A stretch of 13,619 bases of DNA, taken from contig KL571212.1 in assembly GCA_000715855.1 (NCBI GenBank), forward strand, positions 4,222 to 17,840, given 5' to 3'. Below are positions 7,171 to 12,452 of the stretch, one piece after another (position 1 is the first letter of the stretch; each line of letters begins with the position of its first letter). The DNA is from Actinoplanes liguriensis (lineage in GTDB: Bacteria > Actinomycetota > Actinomycetes > Mycobacteriales > Micromonosporaceae). Below the pieces are notes generated by a model. It searched no databases. It was not told where the DNA came from and saw only the letters and a list, made by a program, of their open reading frames with translations. The translations under genes were made by a program, and so were the position numbers.

Positions 7171-7311
7171 TTCACAAGCCGATTTGCCCGTACGGCCATG
7201 GCACTCCCGCAGTGTGAGCTGTATCCGACATCCGCTATTGGGGTGTGATCCGGCGGCCGGAGGGGGCAAGTTGGAGCGCTGGCACAGCACACGCTCGTGG
7301 AGAGGAATCTC

Positions 7312-8496
7312 GTGTCCAGCGTTCTGACCGCCGTGCTCGGCGTCACGGGGGCCGCCGGTGCGGCCATCGTGATCGTCGAGGCGTCGCACTGGGCGATGAT
7401 GCGGATCGGCCGCCGATCCGCTCTCGCCGCCGACCTGGCGAAGACCATGCACAAGCCGTTCCTGGTGACCTTGACCCTGATCGCCGTCCAGCAGGCTGTC
7501 CGGGTCTGGGGCGGGGAGTTCCCGGGCCGTGGCGGCGTGGTGCACGCGCTCGTCCTCGCCTGCATAGCCGCGTTCGCCTGGCTGGTGGCCGCGCTGCTGC
7601 TGGTGTGTGAGGACGCCACCCTGGCCCGGTGGAGCACCGACGTGCCGGACAATCTGCGCCGCCGCCGGATCAAGACCCAGGTGGTGATGCTGCGCCGGGT
7701 CACCGTCGCGACGATCGTGATCCTGACCGTCGGCGTCATGCTGATGACCTTCCCGGGGATCCGGGCGCTGGGCGCCAGCGTGCTCGCCTCGGCCGGTCTG
7801 GTCTCGGTGATCGCCGCGCTGGCCGCGCAGAGCACTCTCGGCAACGTGTTCGCCGGCATCCAGCTCGCGTTCAGCGACGCGATCCGGGTCGACGACGTGG
7901 TCGTGGTCGAGGGCGAGTGGGGCCGGATCGAGGAGATCACGCTGACCTACATCGCCGTGCAGATCTGGGACGACCGCCGGCTGATTTTGCCCACCTCGTA
8001 CTTCACCACCAAGCCGTTCCAGAACTGGACCCGCAACACCTCGGCGGTGCTCGGCACGGCCGAGGTCGACGTGGACTGGTCGACGCCGATCGAGCCGCTG
8101 CGGGCCGAGCTGCGTCGCGTCTGCGAGGGCTCGGAGCTGTGGGACGAGCGGGTCTGCGTGTTGCAGGTGACCGAGGCGACCGGCGGGATGATCCGGCTGC
8201 GGGCCCTGGTCAGCGCGGCCGACGCGGGCGCTCTGTGGGATCTGCGCTGCCTGGTGCGCGAGCGTCTGGTCGGCTGGATGTGGGAGAACCAGCGTGGCGC
8301 GCTGCCGCGGATGCGCACCCAGTTGGACGAGTCGGACGACGGGGTGGCGCCGCTGCGTCAGGCTCGGAGGACGGACGCGTCCGCGGACGCCCGGGTGTTC
8401 AGCGGCGGTGACGACGGTGAGGCCCGGGGCGCGGCGTTCGGCGGGGTGGACGGTCACGGCCCGGCGCCGGCCGATCCGATTCCGGCCGGGCGTTGA
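7312..8496 (+). CDS. MscS-type mechanosensitive ion channel
   Basis: The 394-residue protein should open a pore under membrane tension to release solutes in hypo-osmotic shock. Helices are seen at ~3-30, ~50-66, ~76-100 and ~129-148. The pore-lining TM3 is at ~155-187 (GASVLASAGLVSVIAALAAQ, then STLGNVFAGIQLAF), rich in Gly/Ala as in MscS. The MscS beta domain follows (DAIRVDDVVVVEGEWGRIEE, then ITLTYIAVQIWDDRRLILPTSYF, 189-231), then the cytoplasmic alpha/beta vestibule. The last ~50 residues are a low-complexity acidic/Gly/Pro tail (ADARVFSGGDDGEARG onward), not part of the core fold. GTG 7312 is preferred over GTG 7297 because AGAGGA (7301-7306) stands 5 bases ahead. The holin-like operon starts 66 bases downstream. 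Confidence 0.9.
   Translation: MSSVLTAVLGVTGAAGAAIVIVEASHWAMMRIGRRSALAADLAKTMHKPFLVTLTLIAVQQAVRVWGGEFPGRGGVVHALVLACIAAFAWLVAALLLVCEDATLARWSTDVPDNLRRRRIKTQVVMLRRVTVATIVILTVGVMLMTFPGIRALGASVLASAGLVSVIAALAAQSTLGNVFAGIQLAFSDAIRVDDVVVVEGEWGRIEEITLTYIAVQIWDDRRLILPTSYFTTKPFQNWTRNTSAVLGTAEVDVDWSTPIEPLRAELRRVCEGSELWDERVCVLQVTEATGGMIRLRALVSAADAGALWDLRCLVRERLVGWMWENQRGALPRMRTQLDESDDGVAPLRQARRTDASADARVFSGGDDGEARGAAFGGVDGHGPAPADPIPAGR
8467..8489 (+). terminator. Hairpin over the 3' end of the channel gene
   Basis: CCGGCC (8467-8472) pairs with GGCCGG (8484-8489) across an 11-base loop, overlapping the last codons of the channel gene. There is no T run. It may weaken read-through into the next operon, but such hairpins are common by chance in GC-rich DNA. 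Confidence 0.25.
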
Positions 8497-8518
8497 CGCG
8501 TGCGGAAGGATTGAGGTA

Positions 8519-8541
8519 CCGGTGATCAGGGCATACACCGG
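8519..8541. promoter_or_regulatory. Inverted repeat upstream of the holin-like operon
   Basis: CCGGTG (8519-8524) and CACCGG (8536-8541) are a perfect 6-bp inverted repeat separated by 11 bp, giving a centre-to-centre distance of 17 bp. It lies 22-44 bases ahead of the ATG at 8563. The position suits an operator or a leader hairpin. No confident -35/-10 pair was found around it. Confidence 0.35.
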
Positions 8542-8562
8542 ACACAGCGAAAGGGGGACACG

Positions 8563-8994
8563 ATGGCCGATGTGCTCAACGGCAGGGCCCGACCGTTGTC
8601 TGATCAATCCACCGCGGAGCTCGTCCAGCGCGCGAGCGAGCAACTGACCAAGCTGGTGCGGGACGAGCTGACCCTGGCCAAGGCGGAGCTTGCCGAGAAG
8701 GGCAAACACGCGGGCATCGGGGTCGGCCTCTTCAGCGGCGCGGGCGTGCTCGCGATGTACGGTGTCGGTGCCTCGATCGCAACCGCGATCATCGCGTTGA
8801 GCCTGGTCTGGCCGCTCTGGCTGGCGAGCCTGGTGATCACCGCGGCGATCTTCCTGGTGGCGGGCGTGCTGGCGCTGATCGGCCGGTCGCAGTTCCGTCG
8901 TGCCGTCCCGCCCGAGCCGAAGGCCGCGATCGAGGGCTTCAAGGCCGATGTCGACGAGGTCAAGCAGGCGGTCAAGGAACGAGGCCGGGCATGA
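8563..8994 (+). CDS. Phage-holin-superfamily-III-like membrane protein (holin-X / DUF1469 type)
   Basis: This 143-residue protein has an amphipathic N-terminal helix (TAELVQRASEQLTKLVRDEL onward, ~17-45), two close membrane helices (~52-79 and ~82-108) and a charged C-terminal helix (FKADVDEVKQAVKER). The pattern and the motif VRDELTLAKAELAEKGK match the actinobacterial 'phage holin family' (putative holin-X) proteins. Despite the name these are chromosomal and lie beside DUF3618 genes in many actinobacteria; there is no endolysin or phage gene here. AAGGGGG (8551-8557) is the ribosome site for ATG 8563. The stop TGA (8992-8994) overlaps the next ATG as ATGA. Likely role: membrane or envelope stress, inferred from its partners only. 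Confidence 0.87.
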   Translation: MADVLNGRARPLSDQSTAELVQRASEQLTKLVRDELTLAKAELAEKGKHAGIGVGLFSGAGVLAMYGVGASIATAIIALSLVWPLWLASLVITAAIFLVAGVLALIGRSQFRRAVPPEPKAAIEGFKADVDEVKQAVKERGRA

Positions 8995-9377
8995 GCGAGA
9001 ACAACGGAACCACCGGCGGCAAGCCGGATCTGGTGGCGCTGCGCGCCGAGATCCAGCAGACCCGGGCCGACCTGGGGGAGACGGTGCAGGCGCTGGCCGC
9101 GAAGGCGGACGTCAAGGCCCGCGCGCGTGACCAGGTCACGCAGACCCGGCAGCGCCTGCTGGAGCAGGCCGCGTTCGCCACCGGCCGGCTGCGTGAGGTG
9201 GCCGGCCAGGCGACGGCGAACGTCAAGGACGCGGCCGGGCAGACCGCTTCCGTCTCCGAGGACGCTGCCCACGACGTGGCCGTCCGGGTGCGGAACAACC
9301 AGATTCCGGTGGTACTCATCGCGGCCGGTCTGGCCGCGGTGGTCGGGGTGATCCTGATCGTGCGGGGGAGGCGCTGA
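8991..9377 (+). CDS. DUF3618 protein, membrane-anchored
   Basis: The 128-residue protein starts with the DUF3618 signature, LRAEIQQTRADLGETVQALA (17-36) followed by AKADVKARARDQV. A long charged, probably coiled helix comes next (~40-100). A single C-terminal membrane helix (IPVVLIAAGLAAVVGVILIV, 105-124) ends in a basic RGRR tail. This is a tail-anchored layout with most of the protein in the cytoplasm. The start overlaps the holin-like stop by four bases and the stop overlaps the next start by one base, so translation of all three genes is probably coupled. The family function is not established. The long helix could bind a partner or the membrane surface. Confidence 0.9.
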   Translation: MSENNGTTGGKPDLVALRAEIQQTRADLGETVQALAAKADVKARARDQVTQTRQRLLEQAAFATGRLREVAGQATANVKDAAGQTASVSEDAAHDVAVRVRNNQIPVVLIAAGLAAVVGVILIVRGRR

Positions 9378-9649
9378 TGGCGGGCAGGCTGGGCAAGGTT
9401 GCGTTGAAACCGGTCAACATCGCGCTGGGCCTCGCGGCCGGCGCTGTGGCCGGGGCGCTTTTCAAGCAGGTGTGGAAGCTGGCGTCGGGCGACGACGACG
9501 CGCCGGACGCCGGTGACGAGGAGCGCGGCTGGGGCGAGGTGCTCGCCGCGGCGGCCATCCAGGGCGCGATCTTCGCGGTGGTGAAGGCAGCCGTCCATCG
9601 TGGTGGCGCGATCGGCACGAAACGTCTGACCGGTACGTGGCCTGACTGA
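9377..9649 (+). CDS. DUF4235 small membrane protein
   Basis: The 90-residue protein has two hydrophobic segments: ~11-33 (KPVNIALGLAAGAVAGALFK) and ~54-73 (EVLAAAAIQGAIFAVVKAAV). They are separated by a short acidic loop (ASGDDDAPDAGDEERGWGE). This is the usual DUF4235 layout, a family found beside DUF3618 in actinobacteria and without known function. GGGGGAGG (9363-9370) is a strong ribosome site six bases ahead of ATG 9377, and TGATG couples it to DUF3618. It is the last gene of the operon; a strong intrinsic terminator follows 40 bases later. Confidence 0.87.
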   Translation: MAGRLGKVALKPVNIALGLAAGAVAGALFKQVWKLASGDDDAPDAGDEERGWGEVLAAAAIQGAIFAVVKAAVHRGGAIGTKRLTGTWPD

Positions 9650-9688
9650 TTTTCCTAGATCAACACCGGTATAGACAGGTGTCTTGAC

Positions 9689-9726
9689 GGCTCCCTACTT
9701 CGTAACCGCGAAGTGGGGAGCCTTTT
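9689..9726 (+). terminator. Rho-independent terminator of the holin-like/DUF3618/DUF4235 operon
   Basis: GGCTCCCTACTTCG (9689-9702) pairs with CGAAGTGGGGAGCC (9709-9722) over 14 bp with one T-G wobble and a 6-base loop, followed directly by TTTT (9723-9726). This is a textbook intrinsic terminator 40 bases after the DUF4235 stop. Confidence 0.9.
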
Positions 9727-9787
9727 CCATATCTGCCACGCTTTATTGGATTCCTACGAGGGGCAGCTTTGCGGGCTGTTTTTCGGG

Positions 9788-9793
9788 TACAGT
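9788..9793 (+). promoter_or_regulatory. Candidate -10 box of the cold-shock gene
   Basis: TACAGT at 9788-9793 within CGGGTACAGTGTGG is the best -10 match in the gene-free stretch after the terminator. No good -35 lies 16-18 bases upstream. If used, transcription would start near 9800 and give a leader of about 200 nt. The bases between the terminator and this box (9727-9787) are comparatively T-rich, but I see nothing else in them. Confidence 0.4.
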
Positions 9794-9838
9794 GTGGCCA
9801 GTTTTTGCGTACGTGGTTCGCTGCTTCCGCCAGGCGGC

Positions 9839-9877
9839 GCGACACCGACCCGATCCCGGGAGGGTCAGAGGTGTCGC
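9839..9877 (+). promoter_or_regulatory. Long hairpin in the cold-shock 5' leader
   Basis: GCGACACC (9839-9846) pairs with GGTGTCGC (9870-9877). Directly inside, GACCC (9847-9851) pairs with GGGTC (9862-9866), with a 3-base bulge (9867-9869) on one side only. The 13 pairs are all Watson-Crick. It lies between the candidate promoter and the cold-shock gene, so it is probably transcribed as leader RNA. Confidence 0.6.
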
Positions 9878-9932
9878 AAAGCCGAACGGAGGGGACGTCC
9901 TCTGAAAGGGCCGCCTCGCGGCGCCGCTGCTC

Positions 9933-9987
9933 GAAAACGGTCATCGGCTCCGCGCTCCGCTGCCGCGTAGGGCGAGCCGGCATTTTC
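9933..9987 (+). promoter_or_regulatory. Second leader hairpin abutting the cold-shock ribosome site
   Basis: CGGCTC (9945-9950) pairs with GAGCCG (9974-9979), and outside it GAAAA (9933-9937) pairs with TTTTC (9983-9987) across a small internal loop. The ribosome site AAGGAG (9990-9995) begins just after the helix, so this structure could set access to it and respond to temperature. Pairing is seen in the sequence; the thermosensor role is inference by analogy with E. coli cspA. Confidence 0.45.
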
Positions 9988-10003
9988 AGAAGGAGAGTTC
10001 AGC

Positions 10004-10207
10004 ATGGCGCAAGGAACCGTGAAGTGGTTCAACGCAGACAAGGGCTTCGGCTTCATCACCGTCGACGGCGGGGGTGCTGACGTGTTCGTCCACTTCTCGG
10101 CCATCCAGACGAGCGGTTACCGCACTCTGGAGGAGAACCAGCGGGTCGAGTTCGAGATCGCCCAGGGCCAGAAGGGCCCGCAGGCGGAGCAGGTTCGTCC
10201 GCTCTGA
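10004..10207 (+). CDS. cspA: Cold-shock protein (CspA family)
   Basis: The 67-residue protein is a single cold-shock domain that binds single-stranded RNA and DNA and loosens RNA secondary structure. The RNA-binding motifs are intact: RNP1 KGFGFI (13-18) and RNP2 VFVHF (27-31), with the aromatic W8, F15, F17, F28, H30 and F31 of the nucleic-acid face. The N-terminus [18 protein letters not shown] is standard for actinobacterial CspA. AAGGAG (9990-9995) sits 8 bases ahead of ATG 10004. It is a single-gene unit: an intrinsic terminator precedes its leader and three hairpins follow it. The long structured leader suggests post-transcriptional control. Actinobacteria carry several paralogues, so the exact letter is not certain. 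Confidence 0.95.
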   Translation: MAQGTVKWFNADKGFGFITVDGGGADVFVHFSAIQTSGYRTLEENQRVEFEIAQGQKGPQAEQVRPL

Positions 10208-10216
10208 GACCAATCC

Positions 10217-10260
10217 GCCGGTCGCGAGACCGGCATGCCGACCGCCTGGCGGAGGTCGGC
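10217..10260 (+). repeat. Two tandem hairpins in the cold-shock 3' region
   Basis: GCCGGTC (10217-10223) pairs with GACCGGC (10228-10234) around GCGA, a GNRA-type tetraloop. Two bases later GCCGACC (10237-10243) pairs with GGTCGGC (10254-10260). Both stems are 7 bp and perfect. They lie between the cspA stop and its terminator, and could protect the 3' end of the mRNA or be bound by a protein. Confidence 0.6.
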
Positions 10261-10268
10261 CTGACCGT

Positions 10269-10305
10269 GGCCCCGCACCCTCGCTGAGGTTGCGGGGCCT
10301 CTTTT
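10269..10305 (+). terminator. Rho-independent terminator of the cold-shock gene
   Basis: GGCCCCGCA (10269-10277) pairs with TGCGGGGCC (10291-10299). Inside, after one C-T mismatch, CCTC (10279-10282) pairs with GAGG (10286-10289) around a 3-base loop. TCTTTT (10300-10305) follows. The stem is very strong and the T run is in the right place. Confidence 0.9.
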
Positions 10306-10383
10306 GTACGAACCATTGTTCGAACCGCTTTATCGACAATTCATTGACGGCCCGGTCGTGTGCGGCGCCCACCTTCCCAGAGG

Positions 10384-10402
10384 CGGTCGCTCATCCCGAC
10401 CG
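10384..10402 (-). terminator. Hairpin downstream of the minus-strand reductase operon
   Basis: CGGTCG (10384-10389) and CGACCG (10397-10402) form a perfect 6-bp stem with a 7-base loop, 19 bases after the stop of the small membrane protein on the minus strand. There is no U run, so it is only a possible terminator. The rest of 10306-10383 holds a small CGAAC/GTTCG hairpin (10309-10322) and nothing else I can name. Confidence 0.3.
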
Positions 10403-10420
10403 GGTCGTCGTTGTTGCTGG

Positions 10421-10669
10421 TCAGACGGCTGGTTTGCCGCTCGCGCGACGCCGCATGCCGATCACCACGAGCGCCAGGCCGACCCCGGCCACGGCGCCAC
10501 CGACGGCGGCCCAGACCGGCTGATCGCTCATCAGCTCGTTCTCGAACACGTTCAGGCCCTGCAACGTCCACACCGCGCCCAGCACCATGCCGAGCAGGCC
10601 GAACGACATCGTCAGCCAGCCGCGCAACCGGGTTGCTTCGGCCGGAGCATTGGTTTCATTGTTCACCAT
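10421..10669 (-). CDS. Two-helix small membrane protein (82 aa), overlapping the reductase gene
   Basis: From ATG 10669 the 82 residues contain a polar N-terminus (VNNETNAPAEATRLR), a membrane helix at ~17-40 (GWLTMSFGLLGMVLGAVWTL), a short acidic loop (NVFENELMSDQP) and a second helix at ~52-72 (VWAAVGGAVAGVGLALVVIG). It ends in a basic tail (MRRRASGK), so both termini should face the cytoplasm. The start codon overlaps the last seven bases of the aldo/keto reductase gene (ATGGTGA), so it is probably translated by coupling. I do not recognise a family. The overlap and the clear two-helix pattern make a real gene likely. Confidence 0.7.
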   Translation of the reverse strand: MVNNETNAPAEATRLRGWLTMSFGLLGMVLGAVWTLQGLNVFENELMSDQPVWAAVGGAVAGVGLALVVIGMRRRASGKPAV

Positions 10670-11640
10670 TTGTCGTGCACCTGGGGGCGAATCAGCTCAT
10701 CGTAGACCGCGGCGATCTTTTCCAGAGTTTCCGGCGAAAGCGGCGCCAGTTCGGCGGCGTGCGCGTTTGCGCGCGCTTGCTCGGGATTGCGCGCACCCGG
10801 GATCACGACGGTGACGGCCGGCTGTTCGACGATCCAGCGTAGTGCGAATTGCGCCATCGTCGCCCCTTCCGGAACGAGTGGCCGCAGCCGGCGAACTGCT
10901 TCCAATCCGGTAGAGAAGTCGACTCCGGAGAACGTTTCACCGACGTCGAACGACTCGCCGTGCCGGTTGTAGTTGCGGTGGTCGTCGGCGGCGAACGTGG
11001 TGTTCTCGTCGTAGCGCCCGGAGAGAAGTCCACTGGCGAGCGGCACCCGCGCGATGATGCCGACCCCGGCCTCGGCGGCGGCCGGCAGCACCCGCTCGAG
11101 CGGCTTGAGACGGAACGCGTTCAGGATGATCTGGACACTCGCCACGCCCGGACGGGCGATCGCGGCGAGCGCCTCGTCGACTTTCTCGACGCTCACGCCG
11201 TACGCCGAAATGCGTTTTTCCTGAATGAGGGTGTCGAGCGAGTCGAAGACCTCGTCACTGTGGAACACCGGTGTCGGCGGGCAGTGCAGCTGGACCAGAT
11301 CGAGGGTGTCGACGCCGAGGTTGGCGCGCGAGCGGTCGGTCCAGGCGCGGAAGTTGTCGAGCGAATAGTTCTCCGGCTCCTGGGGGAGGCGGCGGCCCAT
11401 CTTGGTGGCGACCGTCAGGCCGGGCTTGTCCTTCACGAACGAGCCGACGATCTGCTCGCTGCGACCGTCGCCGTAGACGTCGGCGGTGTCGATGAAGGTG
11501 ACCCCGGCGTCGACCGCGGCCTGGAGGGTGGCGTGCGCGTCGGCCTCACTGACGTCGCCCCAGTCGGCGCCGAGCTGCCAGGCGCCCAGGCCGATCACCG
11601 ATGCGTCACGGCCCATCCGGCGAAAGCTTCGTTTTTCCAC
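10663..11640 (-). CDS. Aldo/keto reductase
   Basis: The 325-residue protein is an NADPH-type aldo/keto reductase with the catalytic tetrad in place: D51 and Y56 in FIDTADVYGDGRSE, K80 in VATKMGRR and H119 in LDLVQLHCPP. The C-terminal cofactor-binding part is seen as VPLASGLLSGRYD and TVVIPGARNPEQARAN, matching the AKR families that include YghZ/IolS-like and auxin-induced-like reductases. The length is usual. The start is GTG 11640; GGTAGGG ends 7 bases ahead and can act as a ribosome site. The same bases include TAGGGT, a possible -10 that would give a leaderless mRNA. The substrate cannot be told. The gene is divergent from trans-aconitate methyltransferase and overlaps a small membrane protein gene at its 3' end. 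Confidence 0.93.
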   Translation of the reverse strand: MEKRSFRRMGRDASVIGLGAWQLGADWGDVSEADAHATLQAAVDAGVTFIDTADVYGDGRSEQIVGSFVKDKPGLTVATKMGRRLPQEPENYSLDNFRAWTDRSRANLGVDTLDLVQLHCPPTPVFHSDEVFDSLDTLIQEKRISAYGVSVEKVDEALAAIARPGVASVQIILNAFRLKPLERVLPAAAEAGVGIIARVPLASGLLSGRYDENTTFAADDHRNYNRHGESFDVGETFSGVDFSTGLEAVRRLRPLVPEGATMAQFALRWIVEQPAVTVVIPGARNPEQARANAHAAELAPLSPETLEKIAAVYDELIRPQVHDKW

Positions 11641-11647
11641 GTGGAAA
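11634..11647. promoter_or_regulatory. 14-bp perfect palindrome at the reductase start codon
   Basis: TTTCCACGTGGAAA (11634-11647) is a perfect palindrome centred on the junction between the GTG start of the reductase and its leader. Its size and symmetry are those of a repressor half-site pair (LacI-, TetR- or MarR-like). A protein bound here would block transcription or translation of the reductase. Confidence 0.4.
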
Positions 11648-11674
11648 CCCTACCGCCAAGCTGATATCGTCCTA

Positions 11675-11696
11675 CCAAAACGTACGTACGGTTTGG
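11675..11696. promoter_or_regulatory. 22-bp near-perfect palindrome, TetR-type operator candidate
   Basis: The core CGTACGTACG (11681-11690) is flanked by CCAAAA on the left and GTTTGG on the right, giving a 22-bp palindrome with one mismatched pair. TACGTACGTA-like cores are common in operators of TetR-family repressors. The site ends in the ribosome site of the methyltransferase gene (GGAGG 11695-11699) and lies about 35 bases upstream of the reductase start, so it could control both genes. TATCGT (11665-11670) just ahead could be the methyltransferase -10. No regulator gene is present in the window to match it. Confidence 0.55.
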
Positions 11697-11705
11697 AGGC
11701 GCCTC

Positions 11706-12443
11706 ATGTGGGATCCGATGGTGTACCGGCGCTACGGCACCGAGCGCTCCCGTCCGTTCTTCGACCTGGTGAGCCGGATCGGCGCCACCGCGCCCCGCGC
11801 CGTGACCGACCTGGGCTGCGGCTCCGGCGAGCTGACCCGGACCCTGGCCGAGCGCTGGCCGCAGGCCCGCGTGACGGGCATCGACTCCTCACCCGAGATG
11901 ATCGCCAAGGCCGGTCCCGGGGACTTCCGGGTCGGCGACATCGCCGAGTGGCGGCCGGATCCGGACACCGACGTCGTCGTCACGAACGCGGCGCTGCAGT
12001 GGGTGCCGGGACATCAGGACATGCTCGTACGGTGGGTGGCCGCGCTCCCCGCCGGAGCGTGGCTCGCCATGCAGGTCCCGGGCAACTTCGACGCGCCCTC
12101 GCACCGGTTGCTGCGGGCCGTGGCCGGTGACTTCGGCGTCGGTGACGTGCTGCGCGAGGCGCCGGTGGACGACCCCGCCGACTACGCGGACCTGCTCGCC
12201 GGGGCCGACGTGGACGCGTGGGAGACCACCTATCTGCACCTGCTGCCGGTCGACGGGCCGGACCACCCGGTGCTGCGCTGGATGGAGGGCACCGCGCTGC
12301 GGCCGGTCCGTGCCGCGCTCGGCGACGACGCGTGGACGGACCTCCGCGCCGAGCTGGGCAGACGGCTCGCCGAGGCGTACCCGGAGGGACACGGCCGCGT
12401 GGCGTTCCCCTTCCGCCGTATCTTCGTGGTGGCAACTATCTAG
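11706..12443 (+). CDS. tam: Trans-aconitate 2-methyltransferase
   Basis: The 245-residue enzyme transfers methyl from S-adenosylmethionine to trans-aconitate, removing a by-product that inhibits aconitase. The N-terminus MWDPMVYRRYGTERSRPFFD is the signature of Tam proteins. Motif I VTDLGCGSGELT (33-44), the acidic residue D60 in VTGIDSSPEM and TNAALQWVPGH (93-103) form the class I methyltransferase fold. QVPGNFDAPSHR and WETTYLHLLP, with the end FPFRRIFVVA, match the mycobacterial and E. coli enzymes along the whole length. GGAGG (11695-11699) is 6 bases ahead of ATG 11706. The deaminase gene starts 9 bases after its stop, so the two form an operon. The product name rests on strong recalled family resemblance. 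Confidence 0.94.
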   Translation: MWDPMVYRRYGTERSRPFFDLVSRIGATAPRAVTDLGCGSGELTRTLAERWPQARVTGIDSSPEMIAKAGPGDFRVGDIAEWRPDPDTDVVVTNAALQWVPGHQDMLVRWVAALPAGAWLAMQVPGNFDAPSHRLLRAVAGDFGVGDVLREAPVDDPADYADLLAGADVDAWETTYLHLLPVDGPDHPVLRWMEGTALRPVRAALGDDAWTDLRAELGRRLAEAYPEGHGRVAFPFRRIFVVATI

Positions 12444-12452
12444 GGGGAACTC

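Noticed and set aside
6382..8709. Very long open frame (775 codons) on the minus strand
   Set aside because: It runs antisense to DUF1206, MscS and the holin-like gene and reads as a low-complexity His/Asp/Arg/Gln-rich protein. This is the usual shadow of GC-rich coding DNA.
8563..8994. Prophage remnant based on the holin-like protein
   Set aside because: No endolysin, integrase, capsid or tail gene is near; the partners are chromosomal DUF3618 and DUF4235.
9660..9983. 107-codon minus-strand frame in the gene-free stretch before cspA
   Set aside because: It covers the terminator and the structured leader, has no recognisable pattern and no good ribosome site. Regulatory DNA explains the region better.
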